Positions 1-5,855 of a stretch of DNA of 6,187 bases are shown in pieces (position 1 is the first letter of the stretch; every line of letters begins with the position of its first letter). The notes beneath the pieces are model-generated. The model was not told the DNA's origin. It did not search any database and saw only the letters and a program-made list of their open reading frames with translations. This DNA comes from Candidatus Omnitrophota bacterium (GTDB taxonomy: Bacteria > Omnitrophota > Gorgyraeia > B26-G9). Position numbers and translations under genes: made by a program. Location: NCBI GenBank assembly GCA_018399295.1, contig JAGYOO010000092.1, positions 1-6,187 of the forward strand. Reading direction: 5' to 3'.

Positions 1-2
1 CT

Positions 3-407
3 TTTTCTATTAACGAGACGGATAAAATAGCCCTGATGGGCAAAAACGGTGCGGGCAAATCCACCATGCTTAAGATCATCGCCGGATTGTCCAAACCGTC
101 AAAGGGTGGGGTATCCGCACCCAAGGATGCGGTCATTGCCTACCTTCCCCAGCATTTGCTCACTGCCGATGATTGCTCCGTGATGGAAGAAACCTCCAAA
201 GCCTTTGCCTCCTACCTTGGGATGCAAAAAGAAATAGAAGCGCTAAACGAGGAACTTACCGTCCGAACCGACTACGATTCTGACGCATACTACAAGATCA
301 TCGAACGGGTATCTGAGCTCAGTGAGAAATTCTATGCGATAGAAGAAGTCAACTATGAAGCTGAGGTGGAAAAAGTGCTTTTAGGCTTAGGCTTTGAACC
401 TGATTAA
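3..407 (+). CDS. ABC-F family ATP-binding protein, N-terminal fragment (truncated at both ends)
   Basis: This is the first part of the first nucleotide-binding domain of an ABC-F protein, a soluble tandem-ATPase family that acts on ribosomes (translation factors and antibiotic-resistance proteins) rather than in transport. The frame is open to the left edge, reading [11 protein letters not shown] before the Walker A motif GKNGAGKST (39-65), so the ATG at 36 is internal and the true start lies outside. A Q-loop-like YLPQ follows at 141-152, then a charged helical stretch typical of the family's inserted arm. The frame stops at TAA 405-407 after GLGFEPD, exactly where family members continue into the SGGW signature, Walker B and a second ATPase domain. 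About 134 residues of an expected 500-650 are present, so the fragment cannot be functional. The wording ([24 protein letters not shown]) resembles Bacteroidota-type ABC-F proteins as I remember them. It converges on and overlaps the uxs gene, which is broken at the same place. Confidence 0.85.
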   Translation, partial: FSINETDKIALMGKNGAGKSTMLKIIAGLSKPSKGGVSAPKDAVIAYLPQHLLTADDCSVMEETSKAFASYLGMQKEIEALNEELTVRTDYDSDAYYKIIERVSELSEKFYAIEEVNYEAEVEKVLLGLGFEPD

Positions 408-1296
408 GGCTGACCAAAGGTTTCCATTTAAGATAACGACGCGCCCTTGCGATGTCCGGCTTTCTTTTTTGCGGATCATCCTTGGGCAGGCGCTGGAAGG
501 TAATCCCGCTTTTGCTGCGGGTTAATTTTATAATCAGCCTGGCAATCTCCAGTAGTGTTACTTCATGCGGATTTCCAATGTTTACCGGCACGTTCAGGTC
601 CGATGCCATTAACCGGATAATCCCCTCGACAAGATCATTGACATAACAGAACGAACGAGTCTGAGTCCCCCGTCCGAAAATCGTGAGCGGCTTGTCCTCC
701 AGCGCCTGCATCATAAAATTAGGGACCGCCCGTCCGTCATTCTTTCGCATCCGCGGTCCATAGGTGTTGAATATCCGAACGATCTTCGTATCCACGCAAT
801 GCACCCGGTGATAAGCCAGGGTAATCGCCTCGGAAAAGCGTTTTGCCTCGTCATAGACTCCGCGGGGGCCGATTGGGTTCACATTCCCCCAGTAGGTCTC
901 TTTTTGCGGATGTTCCAGCGGATCACCGTACACCTCACTGGTCGAGGCCAGAAGCAACCGGGCAGACTTGTGCTTGGCAAATCCCAGAGCATTATGCGTA
1001 CCCAAACTTCCGACTTTTAAGGTCTGAATCGGATAATTAAGATAATCAACCGGACTGGCCGGCGAGGCCATATGATAGACCTGATCGACTTTTCCTTCCA
1101 GCTTGAATGATTTGCTCACATCACGCTTTTCAATCGAGAAGCGGCTGTTTTTAATGACCGGGGCTAAATTTTCAATCCTGCCGGTAATCATGTTGTCCAG
1201 ACAGATGACCCGGTTGCCTTCAGCGATCAGACGCTCACAAAGATGGGAGCCAATGAATCCGGCGCCGCCGGTTACCACAATATTAAGTTTGCTCAT
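349..1296 (-). CDS. uxs: UDP-glucuronate decarboxylase (UDP-xylose synthase), C-terminus replaced
   Basis: This is an NAD-dependent short-chain dehydrogenase of the extended epimerase/dehydratase type, predicted to convert UDP-glucuronate to UDP-xylose in the cytoplasm. It shows the Rossmann motif GGAGFIGSH (residues 10-18), the UXS hallmark HMASPASP (75-82), STSEVYGDP (118-126), the catalytic pair Tyr148/Lys152 in [15 protein letters not shown] (174-183), [11 protein letters not shown] (212-222) and [10 protein letters not shown] (273-282). These are decarboxylase rather than simple epimerase signatures. The start is ATG 1294-1296; no clear Shine-Dalgarno is seen, and the gene overlaps the rfbD end by 14 bp, suggesting translational coupling. 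Up to WKPLVSLNQ (291-299) the protein follows the family. There the expected final helix (of the type GLKKTIEYF) is replaced by 16 unrelated residues ending at TGA 349-351, which are simply the antisense of the ABC-F fragment. Only about 10-15 native residues are missing, so the fold may survive. Its substrate would come from a UDP-glucose dehydrogenase that is not in the window. Confidence 0.93.
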   Translation of the reverse strand: MSKLNIVVTGGAGFIGSHLCERLIAEGNRVICLDNMITGRIENLAPVIKNSRFSIEKRDVSKSFKLEGKVDQVYHMASPASPVDYLNYPIQTLKVGSLGTHNALGFAKHKSARLLLASTSEVYGDPLEHPQKETYWGNVNPIGPRGVYDEAKRFSEAITLAYHRVHCVDTKIVRIFNTYGPRMRKNDGRAVPNFMMQALEDKPLTIFGRGTQTRSFCYVNDLVEGIIRLMASDLNVPVNIGNPHEVTLLEIARLIIKLTRSKSGITFQRLPKDDPQKRKPDIARARRYLKWKPLVSLNQVQSLSLKALFPPQLHS

Positions 1297-2194
1297 AGGT
1301 CTTAAGATAGTCTTTCAGTGCCCTCCGCCAGGGGCGAAGCGCGGTTCCGGTTAAGGTAATGTATCTCTGATTATCAAGCACGGAACGCTCCGGACGCAAG
1401 GCTGGACGACCGGCGGCCGCGGTTGAGATCGGAGATATCTCCGCCTTTATCCCTCTGAGTCTCAATGCCTCTTTGGCCAGTTCGTACCAGGTGCAGATTC
1501 CCGTGTTCGTTATATGGTAAACTCCATAGCCTCTTTTTCTATCAAAGAAAACTGTTTCAACCATCCGGCGCAGAGCCGCAGCAAGATCAACGGTATAGGT
1601 GGGACTTCCGGTCTGATCGTTAACAACCTTCAATTTCGGATTTTTTTCTGCCGCCTTAATTATGGTATCAATGAAATTCCGGCCGTTCGGTCCGAACAGC
1701 CAGCTTGTCCTTACCACTATTGAATTTCTGATCAGAGAACGGACGATAATTTCACCGGCGAGTTTGCTTTCCCCATAAACGTTCAGGGGACAAGGCTTGT
1801 CGGATACCTTGTATGACCGGCGTTTTTTACCGTTAAATACGTAATCTGTACTCAGGTAAACCATTCCCGCGCCGTATTCCGCGCAGGCGCGCGCGACATT
1901 CTCGGTACCCAGAACATTGATCTTAAAAGCGGTATCCGGATCATTTTCACAACCATCGACATCAGTATAAGCCGCAGTGTGTATAACCACCTTGGGGGAC
2001 AACTCCCGGATTGTCCTCCGGACAAAAGCCTTATCCGTAATATCTCCGATCACTGTCCCTGAACAGGAAAAAACCGGCTGGCGCAGGTCAACCCCCACAA
2101 TCCTAAATTTTTCTGTAAGAGCGTGACACAGGTCACAGCCGAGCATTCCGTTAATGCCAGTAATTAAGATCGTTTTATTAACCGCTTCCACCAC
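1283..2194 (-). CDS. rfbD: dTDP-4-dehydrorhamnose reductase
   Basis: This cytoplasmic NAD(P)H-dependent reductase catalyses the last step of dTDP-L-rhamnose synthesis, reducing dTDP-4-dehydro-L-rhamnose. Visible signatures are the Rossmann motif TGINGMLG (residues 12-19), [12 protein letters not shown] (72-83), STDYVFNG (115-122), the catalytic Tyr140/Lys144 in YGESK, RTSWLFG (162-168), DQTGSPTY (193-200) and the C-terminal RPERSVLDN (268-276). The length of 303 residues is normal. The start is not an ATG: the frame offers GTG at 2192-2194 and another at 2189-2191, the only plausible starts before the Rossmann strand. Either places the start inside the end of rfbB (overlap up to 31 bp), so translation is probably coupled to rfbB. 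It overlaps the next gene, uxs, by 14 bp. The family also includes reductases making related dTDP-deoxysugars, so rhamnose is likely but not proven. Confidence 0.95.
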   Translation of the reverse strand: MVEAVNKTILITGINGMLGCDLCHALTEKFRIVGVDLRQPVFSCSGTVIGDITDKAFVRRTIRELSPKVVIHTAAYTDVDGCENDPDTAFKINVLGTENVARACAEYGAGMVYLSTDYVFNGKKRRSYKVSDKPCPLNVYGESKLAGEIIVRSLIRNSIVVRTSWLFGPNGRNFIDTIIKAAEKNPKLKVVNDQTGSPTYTVDLAAALRRMVETVFFDRKRGYGVYHITNTGICTWYELAKEALRLRGIKAEISPISTAAAGRPALRPERSVLDNQRYITLTGTALRPWRRALKDYLKTYEQT

Positions 2195-3126
2195 TTTTGG
2201 TTTCCCAGATACCAGTCCAGAGTCAGTTGCAAAGCATCTTCAAAAGAATACGCCGGCTCGAATCCCAGGGCCCGCAGCCGAGTTGTATCAAGGCTGTACC
2301 GCCAGTCGTGTCCGGGCCGGTCCTTAACAAATTTTATCCGGCTGGCCGGCATTTTCATTATCTTAAGGATCTGGCGGGTAAGATCGATGTTCGTGATCTC
2401 ATTACCAGCCCCCACGTTATAGATGGCTCCGGCAGGTGCCTTGCGCAGTACAAGATCGATCGCCCGGCAGTTATCAAGAACAAACAGCCAGTCACGGACA
2501 TTAAGGCCGTCACCGTATACCGGCACCTGCTCCCCCTGAAGGAGATTAGTCACAAAAAACGGGATCACCTTTTCCGGAAACTGAAACGGACCGAAATTGT
2601 TGGTCGGGCGGATAATTACCGGGGCAAAGTTATGAGTTTTCCAGTAAGAACGGATAAGCAGGTCGGCCGCGGCCTTGGATGCCGAGTAAGGACTGTTGGG
2701 CTCCAGAGGAGATTCTTCCGTAAAAGAGCCTTTGTCCCGTGAACCGTACACCTCATCCGTACTGATATGGACAAACCTCTTTATCCGATTTTCTCTTGCC
2801 GCTTCTAAAAGGACCTGAACGCCCATTACGTTTGTCCGCAGAAATTCCGCAGCGGACACGATAGAACGGTCCACGTGCGTTTCCGCGGCGAAATTCACCA
2901 GCGCGTCACAGCCTTTCAGGGCAGCGGCAACCTTCCGTGCGTTACAGATATCACCTTTTACAAACTCATATCTGGGATCAGAACAGTAGTCCTTAAGACT
3001 GGAGGGACAACCGGCGTAGGTCTGTTTATCAAAATTTACGATGTTTATCTTCCGGTAACGACCAAGGAGGTAGCGAATAAAATTACCGCCAATAAAGCCC
3101 AGGCCTCCGGTTATCAGTATTTTCAT
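2164..3126 (-). CDS. rfbB: dTDP-glucose 4,6-dehydratase
   Basis: This NAD-dependent dehydratase converts dTDP-glucose to dTDP-4-dehydro-6-deoxyglucose, the committed step toward dTDP-rhamnose and other deoxysugars. Seen here are the Rossmann motif GGLGFIGGN (residues 7-15), AAETHVDRS (80-88), the active-site Thr123-Asp124-Glu125 in STDEVYG, Tyr147/Lys151 in YSASK, RPTNNFGPFQFPEK (173-186), YGDGLNVRDW (204-213) and DRPGHDWRY (269-277). The 320 residues make it one of the shorter family members (the well-known enterobacterial enzymes are about 355-360), but all core motifs are present. It is the first gene of the sugar operon. A strong promoter lies about 50 bp upstream, and the 5' leader would be about 40 nt. 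The start is ATG 3124-3126, and the Rossmann strand begins at once, so no earlier start is needed. No Shine-Dalgarno is visible: the 15 bases upstream are pure A/T. Its end overlaps rfbD. Confidence 0.96.
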   Translation of the reverse strand: MKILITGGLGFIGGNFIRYLLGRYRKINIVNFDKQTYAGCPSSLKDYCSDPRYEFVKGDICNARKVAAALKGCDALVNFAAETHVDRSIVSAAEFLRTNVMGVQVLLEAARENRIKRFVHISTDEVYGSRDKGSFTEESPLEPNSPYSASKAAADLLIRSYWKTHNFAPVIIRPTNNFGPFQFPEKVIPFFVTNLLQGEQVPVYGDGLNVRDWLFVLDNCRAIDLVLRKAPAGAIYNVGAGNEITNIDLTRQILKIMKMPASRIKFVKDRPGHDWRYSLDTTRLRALGFEPAYSFEDALQLTLDWYLGNQKWWKRLIKRS

Positions 3127-3141
3127 TTAATTTAAATTAAA
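3126..3141. repeat. 16-bp perfect AT palindrome at the rfbB start
   Basis: The bases TTTAATTTAAATTAAA read the same on both strands and reach into the first base of the rfbB start codon. They occupy the place where a Shine-Dalgarno would be expected. They could mark an operator, or simply an unstructured A/U-rich ribosome entry region; the sequence does not decide. Confidence 0.6.
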
Positions 3142-3151
3142 CGCGAGTTTT

Positions 3152-3159
3152 TGACGTCA
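3152..3159. promoter_or_regulatory. TGACGTCA palindrome in the rfbB leader
   Basis: This perfect 8-bp palindrome lies at about +8 to +15 relative to the transcription start inferred from the upstream promoter. A short GC-containing palindrome just downstream of a start site is a plausible operator half-pair, but 8 bp is close to chance and no regulator gene is in the window. Confidence 0.2.
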
Positions 3160-3173
3160 TGGAATTGGACTAA

Positions 3174-3202
3174 ATTCTAACATAATCGATAGGTTGTGTC
3201 AA
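3174..3202 (-). promoter_or_regulatory. sigma70-type promoter for rfbB-rfbD-uxs
   Basis: Read on the minus strand, a perfect -35 TTGACA (3197-3202) is followed after exactly 17 bp by TAGAAT (3174-3179), a 5-of-6 match to the -10 consensus. The TG of an extended -10 (TGT before TAGAAT) is also present. Transcription would begin near 3167, giving a leader of about 40 nt before rfbB. Matching hexamers, spacing, extended -10 and position ahead of the operon together make this well supported. Its -35 ends only 2 bp from the inverted-repeat region starting at 3205. Confidence 0.8.
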
Positions 3203-3204
3203 TT

Positions 3205-3247
3205 GCGCTTCGCTTAGGACGCTCACTTTGTTCGCTGGAGCTCGGAG
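3205..3247 (+). repeat. Left arm of inverted repeat pair
   Basis: It begins with GCGCTTCGCTTAG (3205-3217), matched perfectly in inverted orientation by 3518-3530. It ends with GGAGCTCGGAG (3237-3247), which matches the inverse of 3485-3495 at 10 of 11 positions. The middle is more diverged. The outer ends delimit 326 bp. No direct duplication of flanking bases is seen, so insertion as a transposon-like unit is not demonstrated. Confidence 0.7.
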
Positions 3248-3255
3248 GCCGTTTC

Positions 3256-3272
3256 AGCATGCGTTGCATGCT
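3256..3272. repeat. Short perfect hairpin in intergenic DNA
   Basis: AGCATGC (3256-3262) and GCATGCT (3266-3272) form a 7-bp perfect stem around a GTT loop. No T-run follows on either strand, so it is not a standard intrinsic terminator. Confidence 0.6.
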
Positions 3273-3359
3273 TCACTTGGAGGCCGCTCGCCCCAGGGGC
3301 TCGCTTGGAGTGGACGAAGCTGATAAGCTCACAGCTCATAAGTAAAAGACAGCAAGCAG

Positions 3360-3375
3360 CATCTTAGCATCTTAG
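3360..3375 (+). repeat. Tandem duplication of CATCTTAG
   Basis: Two adjacent exact copies of the 8-mer CATCTTAG (3360-3367 and 3368-3375) sit just before the 7-bp repeats, adding to the slippage-prone character of this stretch. Confidence 0.6.
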
Positions 3376-3383
3376 TCATTATA

Positions 3384-3425
3384 AGTAGAAAGTAGAAAGT
3401 AGAAAGAGCAGAGGGCAGAGAAAAA
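3384..3425 (+). repeat. 7-bp purine-rich tandem repeats
   Basis: Six successive heptads are visible: AGTAGAA three times exactly (3384-3404), then the variants AGAGCAG, AGGGCAG and AGAAAAA (3405-3425). The purine-rich strand is the plus strand. The last 23 bases through 3420 pair with 3532-3554. Confidence 0.8.
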
Positions 3426-3484
3426 AGCAAAAAAATTAAATTTTATCTGTTTACTCCCAGTGAGCAAAGCGAACGTACTCCAAG

Positions 3485-3530
3485 CTCCGAACTCCAGTGA
3501 GCCGCCAGGCGAACGTGCTAAGCGAAGCGC
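3485..3530 (-). repeat. Right arm of inverted repeat pair
   Basis: This is the inverted counterpart of 3205-3247, with a perfect 13-bp outer end (CTAAGCGAAGCGC, 3518-3530) and an inner CTCCGAACTCC (3485-3495). It abuts the inverted heptad repeats at 3532. Confidence 0.7.
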
Positions 3531-3531
3531 C

Positions 3532-3554
3532 CTCTGCCCTCTCTACTCTCTACT
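3532..3554 (-). repeat. Inverted 7-bp repeats just after the exosortase operon
   Basis: On the minus strand this reads AGTAGAG, AGTAGAG, AGGGCAG, AG, starting 6 bases after the EpsI-like stop codon. It is an inverted copy of 3398-3420 with 19 of 23 positions matching, including 11 contiguous bases. In the operon transcript the two could form a long stem enclosing about 110 nt. Confidence 0.7.
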
Positions 3555-3560
3555 GATTTT

Positions 3561-4199
3561 TTAGAACTGCAGTTCCGGATTCTGAGAGAAGAGAGACTGG
3601 GTGAAGGTTTTTAGTTTTTCAAGCTCTATGTCGGGATTTTTGACGGGATAGGGGCTGGAGATCCTGATCATCTTGCCTTCGACAGGAATGTTTTTGAGGC
3701 GTTTAAATATAAAGTAAAGCTGCTGGGTCAGATAGCTGGCGGTGACTGAACTTCCTTCGGTATAAAAATACAGAGCAGAGGTAAAGCCCTCCGGCTGCTG
3801 GATTACAAGATAGTTTACTTTAGTCGCGGCCTGGCGGCGCGGCAAACCCTCAGTCAATCCCTTGCGAAGAAGTTCCCGGTCTCCCCCGCCCAGAAAACAA
3901 TACTCAGGCGGATGGATGCTGGCGCGGCGGGAGGAGGTCTTGATGATATACAGGAGAACGCTTTCTCCCTGTTCGTTGCGGTATTCCCCCAGACTGGCGC
4001 CGGAGGTACCGAGGATCTCAAGAAACTCCGCAGGGATTTCGATCTCACGCGCCAGTCCCCACTCCCGCACCGATTCCGGCAGCCGCGGGGGTGTTTCGGA
4101 CAGGGTCTCCCGATTCATGCCGGACAGATGAAAGACCAGCAGGTTGGCGACCAGGAGCACAATGACGCTTACGGTCAGGCTGTTTTTTTTATGGGCCAT
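3561..4199 (-). CDS. EpsI-like exosortase-associated protein
   Basis: A 212-residue protein with one N-terminal membrane segment (about residues 8-26) and the rest predicted outside the cytoplasmic membrane. The central part resembles the EpsI domain: YRNEQGESVLLYIIK (73-87), then HPPEYC (96-101) followed by GGGD, the place where EpsI proteins carry a conserved H-P-P-E-x-C, then the aromatic LYFYTEG (143-149) and SYLTQQLYFIFKRL (155-168). EpsI proteins accompany exosortases as separate genes or C-terminal fusions; their role is not well defined, with proposals around exopolysaccharide export or protein sorting. It follows the exosortase with a 25-bp overlap, supporting a shared job. The start ATG 4197-4199 gives a sensible membrane anchor; no Shine-Dalgarno is seen. 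It is the last gene of its operon. The family call rests on motif and context rather than on full-length similarity. Confidence 0.78.
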   Translation of the reverse strand: MAHKKNSLTVSVIVLLVANLLVFHLSGMNRETLSETPPRLPESVREWGLAREIEIPAEFLEILGTSGASLGEYRNEQGESVLLYIIKTSSRRASIHPPEYCFLGGGDRELLRKGLTEGLPRRQAATKVNYLVIQQPEGFTSALYFYTEGSSVTASYLTQQLYFIFKRLKNIPVEGKMIRISSPYPVKNPDIELEKLKTFTQSLFSQNPELQF

Positions 4200-5008
4200 A
4201 TCTGGAAGATCCGTTTTAGCAAAAATAAGCCGGCCAGGGCGATCAGGAATACCAGGAATCCGGAAAAATCATGGAACTTCCCCAAAGCCGCCTCGGAACC
4301 ATAAACATAAAACACAATAATAAGCAGAATTATTCGGATCACATTAGCCAAAAATGCCAATGGCAGTGACAAAAGAAAAAACAACGCCTTTTCCCTGAGC
4401 GTGAATTCAGTCAGGTACGCGAACAGCAGGCTCAGAGCGGATAAGGTTATAATTGATTTAAGCCCGCTGCAGGGAGCGCCGACAGTAAGTACTCCGTTGG
4501 GAAGAAAGATAAGGCTTCCCGCGGTTTTAAGCGGGATAAACAACCCCGCCGCGTAACCGGCGATTTCCGCGGCAATCAGCTTCAACCGGAAGCTGACCCC
4601 CAGCGTGATTACGGCCGGAAGCGGTACCATGAACAGCATGAAAAACAGCGGGAACGCGACGAGACGGCTGATTTTTCTTCCCAGATTGAACAGCACCAGC
4701 CCGGTAATTACGATTACCAGGGCCAGCCCGCTCAGGAAATGGACCTCGAACAGCAGGCCGGCCAGGTGTAGAACAACCCCGGACAAAAGGATAAAGAATC
4801 CACGCAGGTCCGTCTTCCATGGTTCATTAAGAAGGACCTCGCGTCTCTGCCATACGAGAAAGCCGCAGATAAACGGGATCAGGTAACCATGAGCGTAGAA
4901 GGAGTCAAGCTCGCCGAACCTTTCGTTCATCCATCTGAAGGTAGGAAGAAACATCACGATCAGCAGCAGGAGAACAACAGCTGACCGGATTTTTTCACTT
5001 ACGGTCAT
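4175..5008 (-). CDS. Exosortase (exosortase/archaeosortase family transpeptidase)
   Basis: A 277-residue polytopic membrane protein with roughly eight hydrophobic segments (about 8-22, 40-54, 70-88, 91-108, 116-137, 143-160, 183-200, 206-233 and 248-266). It carries the three catalytic-type residues of the family in membrane context: Cys180 in GAPCSGLKS, Arg225 in ANVIRI and His246 in KFHDFSG. The N-terminal YAHGYLIPFI (38-47) is also typical. Exosortases cleave proteins bearing a C-terminal PEP-CTERM-like signal (short motif, transmembrane helix, basic tail) and are thought to transfer them to an envelope acceptor, often in strains making exopolysaccharide. The exosortase subclass cannot be named from sequence alone. 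The start ATG 5006-5008 overlaps the TPR gene by 14 bp with no obvious Shine-Dalgarno, so coupled translation is likely. No substrate with a PEP-CTERM tail is in the window. Confidence 0.93.
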   Translation of the reverse strand: MTVSEKIRSAVVLLLLIVMFLPTFRWMNERFGELDSFYAHGYLIPFICGFLVWQRREVLLNEPWKTDLRGFFILLSGVVLHLAGLLFEVHFLSGLALVIVITGLVLFNLGRKISRLVAFPLFFMLFMVPLPAVITLGVSFRLKLIAAEIAGYAAGLFIPLKTAGSLIFLPNGVLTVGAPCSGLKSIITLSALSLLFAYLTEFTLREKALFFLLSLPLAFLANVIRIILLIIVFYVYGSEAALGKFHDFSGFLVFLIALAGLFLLKRIFQIWPIKKTA

Positions 5009-5855
5009 CGGAAACCGTTTCTATCTTTTTCAACTCTTCTTCAGCCTGTTGCCGCAGAGATTCAATTGTTTTGGTTTTAAGCAGCAGTTTGTACAATTCC
5101 GCCGCGTTTTCCGGCTGTTTCAGATTATATTGGTAGACCCGACCGGCGGAGAGTAATGCCTGGTGAGCGGCGAGTGTGCCTTTAAAATTACCCTGAATCT
5201 CTTTCAGATAGACCAGCGCCCCCTGCTCCCCCTCGAGATAGATAACGCAGGGAACCGACATGTTGACCGCGTGCAGGGCCTGAGGATTATCCGGCACGTT
5301 TTCCAACACCTTTCGGTAAAGGCTCAGAGCGGCAAGATAGGCCCCTTTGGCCTTATCCGCCTCGCCTCTGTCCTGATATTTCTGGGCCAGATAAATGCAG
5401 GTTATCATCCCGTTCGGAGTCAGCGGAAAATTCTCGATTATCTTAATATAACACTCCTCGGCCTTTTCCCATTCATTTTGGTTCTCAAAGATGAGTCCGA
5501 GGTTCTTGAGGGCGCTGGAGCACTGCAACGGCTGATCGGCATAGCTTTCGCAGACCTTCCGGTACTGTGCCTCAGCCTTATCAATACTGCCCTGCATCAG
5601 GTACAGGCTCGCGAGTGACATGCGCACCTGACTGTCCTTCTCCCATACCGGGAATCTTATGGTTATCTCCTGAAAGGCGTAGATAAGGTCTTCCAGCTCT
5701 TTTGGCGAAGGTTTTTTGTCTTGGCCCAGGGTCTGCTTAAATCTCTGTTCAGCCTTCCAGAACAGTTTTTCGGCGTGATATGTGCCTCCGGAACATCCGC
5801 AAAGAATGATTCCAGCCAGCAGCAGGGCGAAAAAACGGATATTTCTACAGCTCAT
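4995..5855 (-). CDS. TPR-repeat lipoprotein
   Basis: A 286-residue predicted envelope lipoprotein. The N-terminus has a basic start, a hydrophobic core (residues 8-18) and a lipobox-like LCGC with Cys21 as the lipidated residue; Cys at the -2 position is slightly unusual. The remainder is helical with tetratricopeptide-like units at about 77-107 (LASLYLMQGSIDKAEAQYRK), 116-147 (LGLIFENQNEWEKAEECYIK), 150-186 and 230-262, followed by a charged C-terminal helix. TPR proteins are scaffolds for protein-protein contacts. Being directly upstream of the exosortase (14-bp overlap), it may present substrates or organise the sorting/export machinery; that is inference. It is much shorter than the large TPR lipoprotein PrsT of classical PEP-CTERM/exopolysaccharide loci and is not obviously the same protein. 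Start ATG 5853-5855 has a good Shine-Dalgarno. Confidence 0.85.
   Translation of the reverse strand: MSCRNIRFFALLLAGIILCGCSGGTYHAEKLFWKAEQRFKQTLGQDKKPSPKELEDLIYAFQEITIRFPVWEKDSQVRMSLASLYLMQGSIDKAEAQYRKVCESYADQPLQCSSALKNLGLIFENQNEWEKAEECYIKIIENFPLTPNGMITCIYLAQKYQDRGEADKAKGAYLAALSLYRKVLENVPDNPQALHAVNMSVPCVIYLEGEQGALVYLKEIQGNFKGTLAAHQALLSAGRVYQYNLKQPENAAELYKLLLKTKTIESLRQQAEEELKKIETVSDDRK

Larger units (their letters stand above)
3127..3560. other. Intergenic region between two co-oriented operons, repeat-rich
   Basis: About 430 bp with no credible gene on either strand. From left to right it holds the rfbB leader and promoter (3127-3202), a GC-rich block of imperfect repeats built from GGAG, CTCGG and TTCGC words (3205-3320), a short hairpin (3256-3272), a tandem CATCTTAG pair (3360-3375), 7-bp purine repeats (3384-3425), an A-rich stretch (3421-3445), a second GC-rich block inverted relative to the first (3485-3530) and inverted 7-bp repeats (3532-3554). 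It separates the end of the exosortase operon from the promoter of the sugar operon. Confidence 0.8.

Noticed and set aside
452..1354. Plus-strand open frames opposite uxs (452-646, 799-1020, 843-1040, 1103-1354)
   Set aside because: They lie antisense to a well-supported gene, have no recognisable motifs and look like frame shadows.
1514..3135. Plus-strand open frames opposite rfbD and rfbB (1514-1723, 2197-2742, 2875-3135)
   Set aside because: Antisense to strongly conserved enzymes; arginine- and proline-rich composition without domains; the longest (181 codons) still lacks any family signature.
3151..3186. Plus-strand promoter starting with TTGACG at 3151
   Set aside because: No -10-like hexamer lies at 16-18 bp and there is no plus-strand gene downstream.
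3360..3430. CRISPR-like array
   Set aside because: The repeats are contiguous 7- and 8-mers with no spacers.
3205..3530. Classical insertion sequence or MITE
   Set aside because: The inverted ends are real, but no target-site duplication is visible, there is no transposase, and the internal parts look like decayed repeats; reported as repeats only.
3415..3560. Intrinsic terminator after the EpsI-like gene
   Set aside because: The 23-base stem has a loop of about 110 nt and is followed by mixed pyrimidines rather than a clean T-run; the T-rich stretch on the minus strand (about 3420-3437) has no tight hairpin before it.
3854..4886. Open frames overlapping the EpsI-like and exosortase genes on both strands (3854-4048, 3862-4131, 3912-4304, 4527-4820, 4605-4886)
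   Set aside because: They overlap well-supported genes in other frames and have compositions expected of shadows.
5163..5618. 151-codon plus-strand frame opposite the TPR lipoprotein
   Set aside because: The minus strand has a lipobox, repeats and a good Shine-Dalgarno; the plus frame has none of these.
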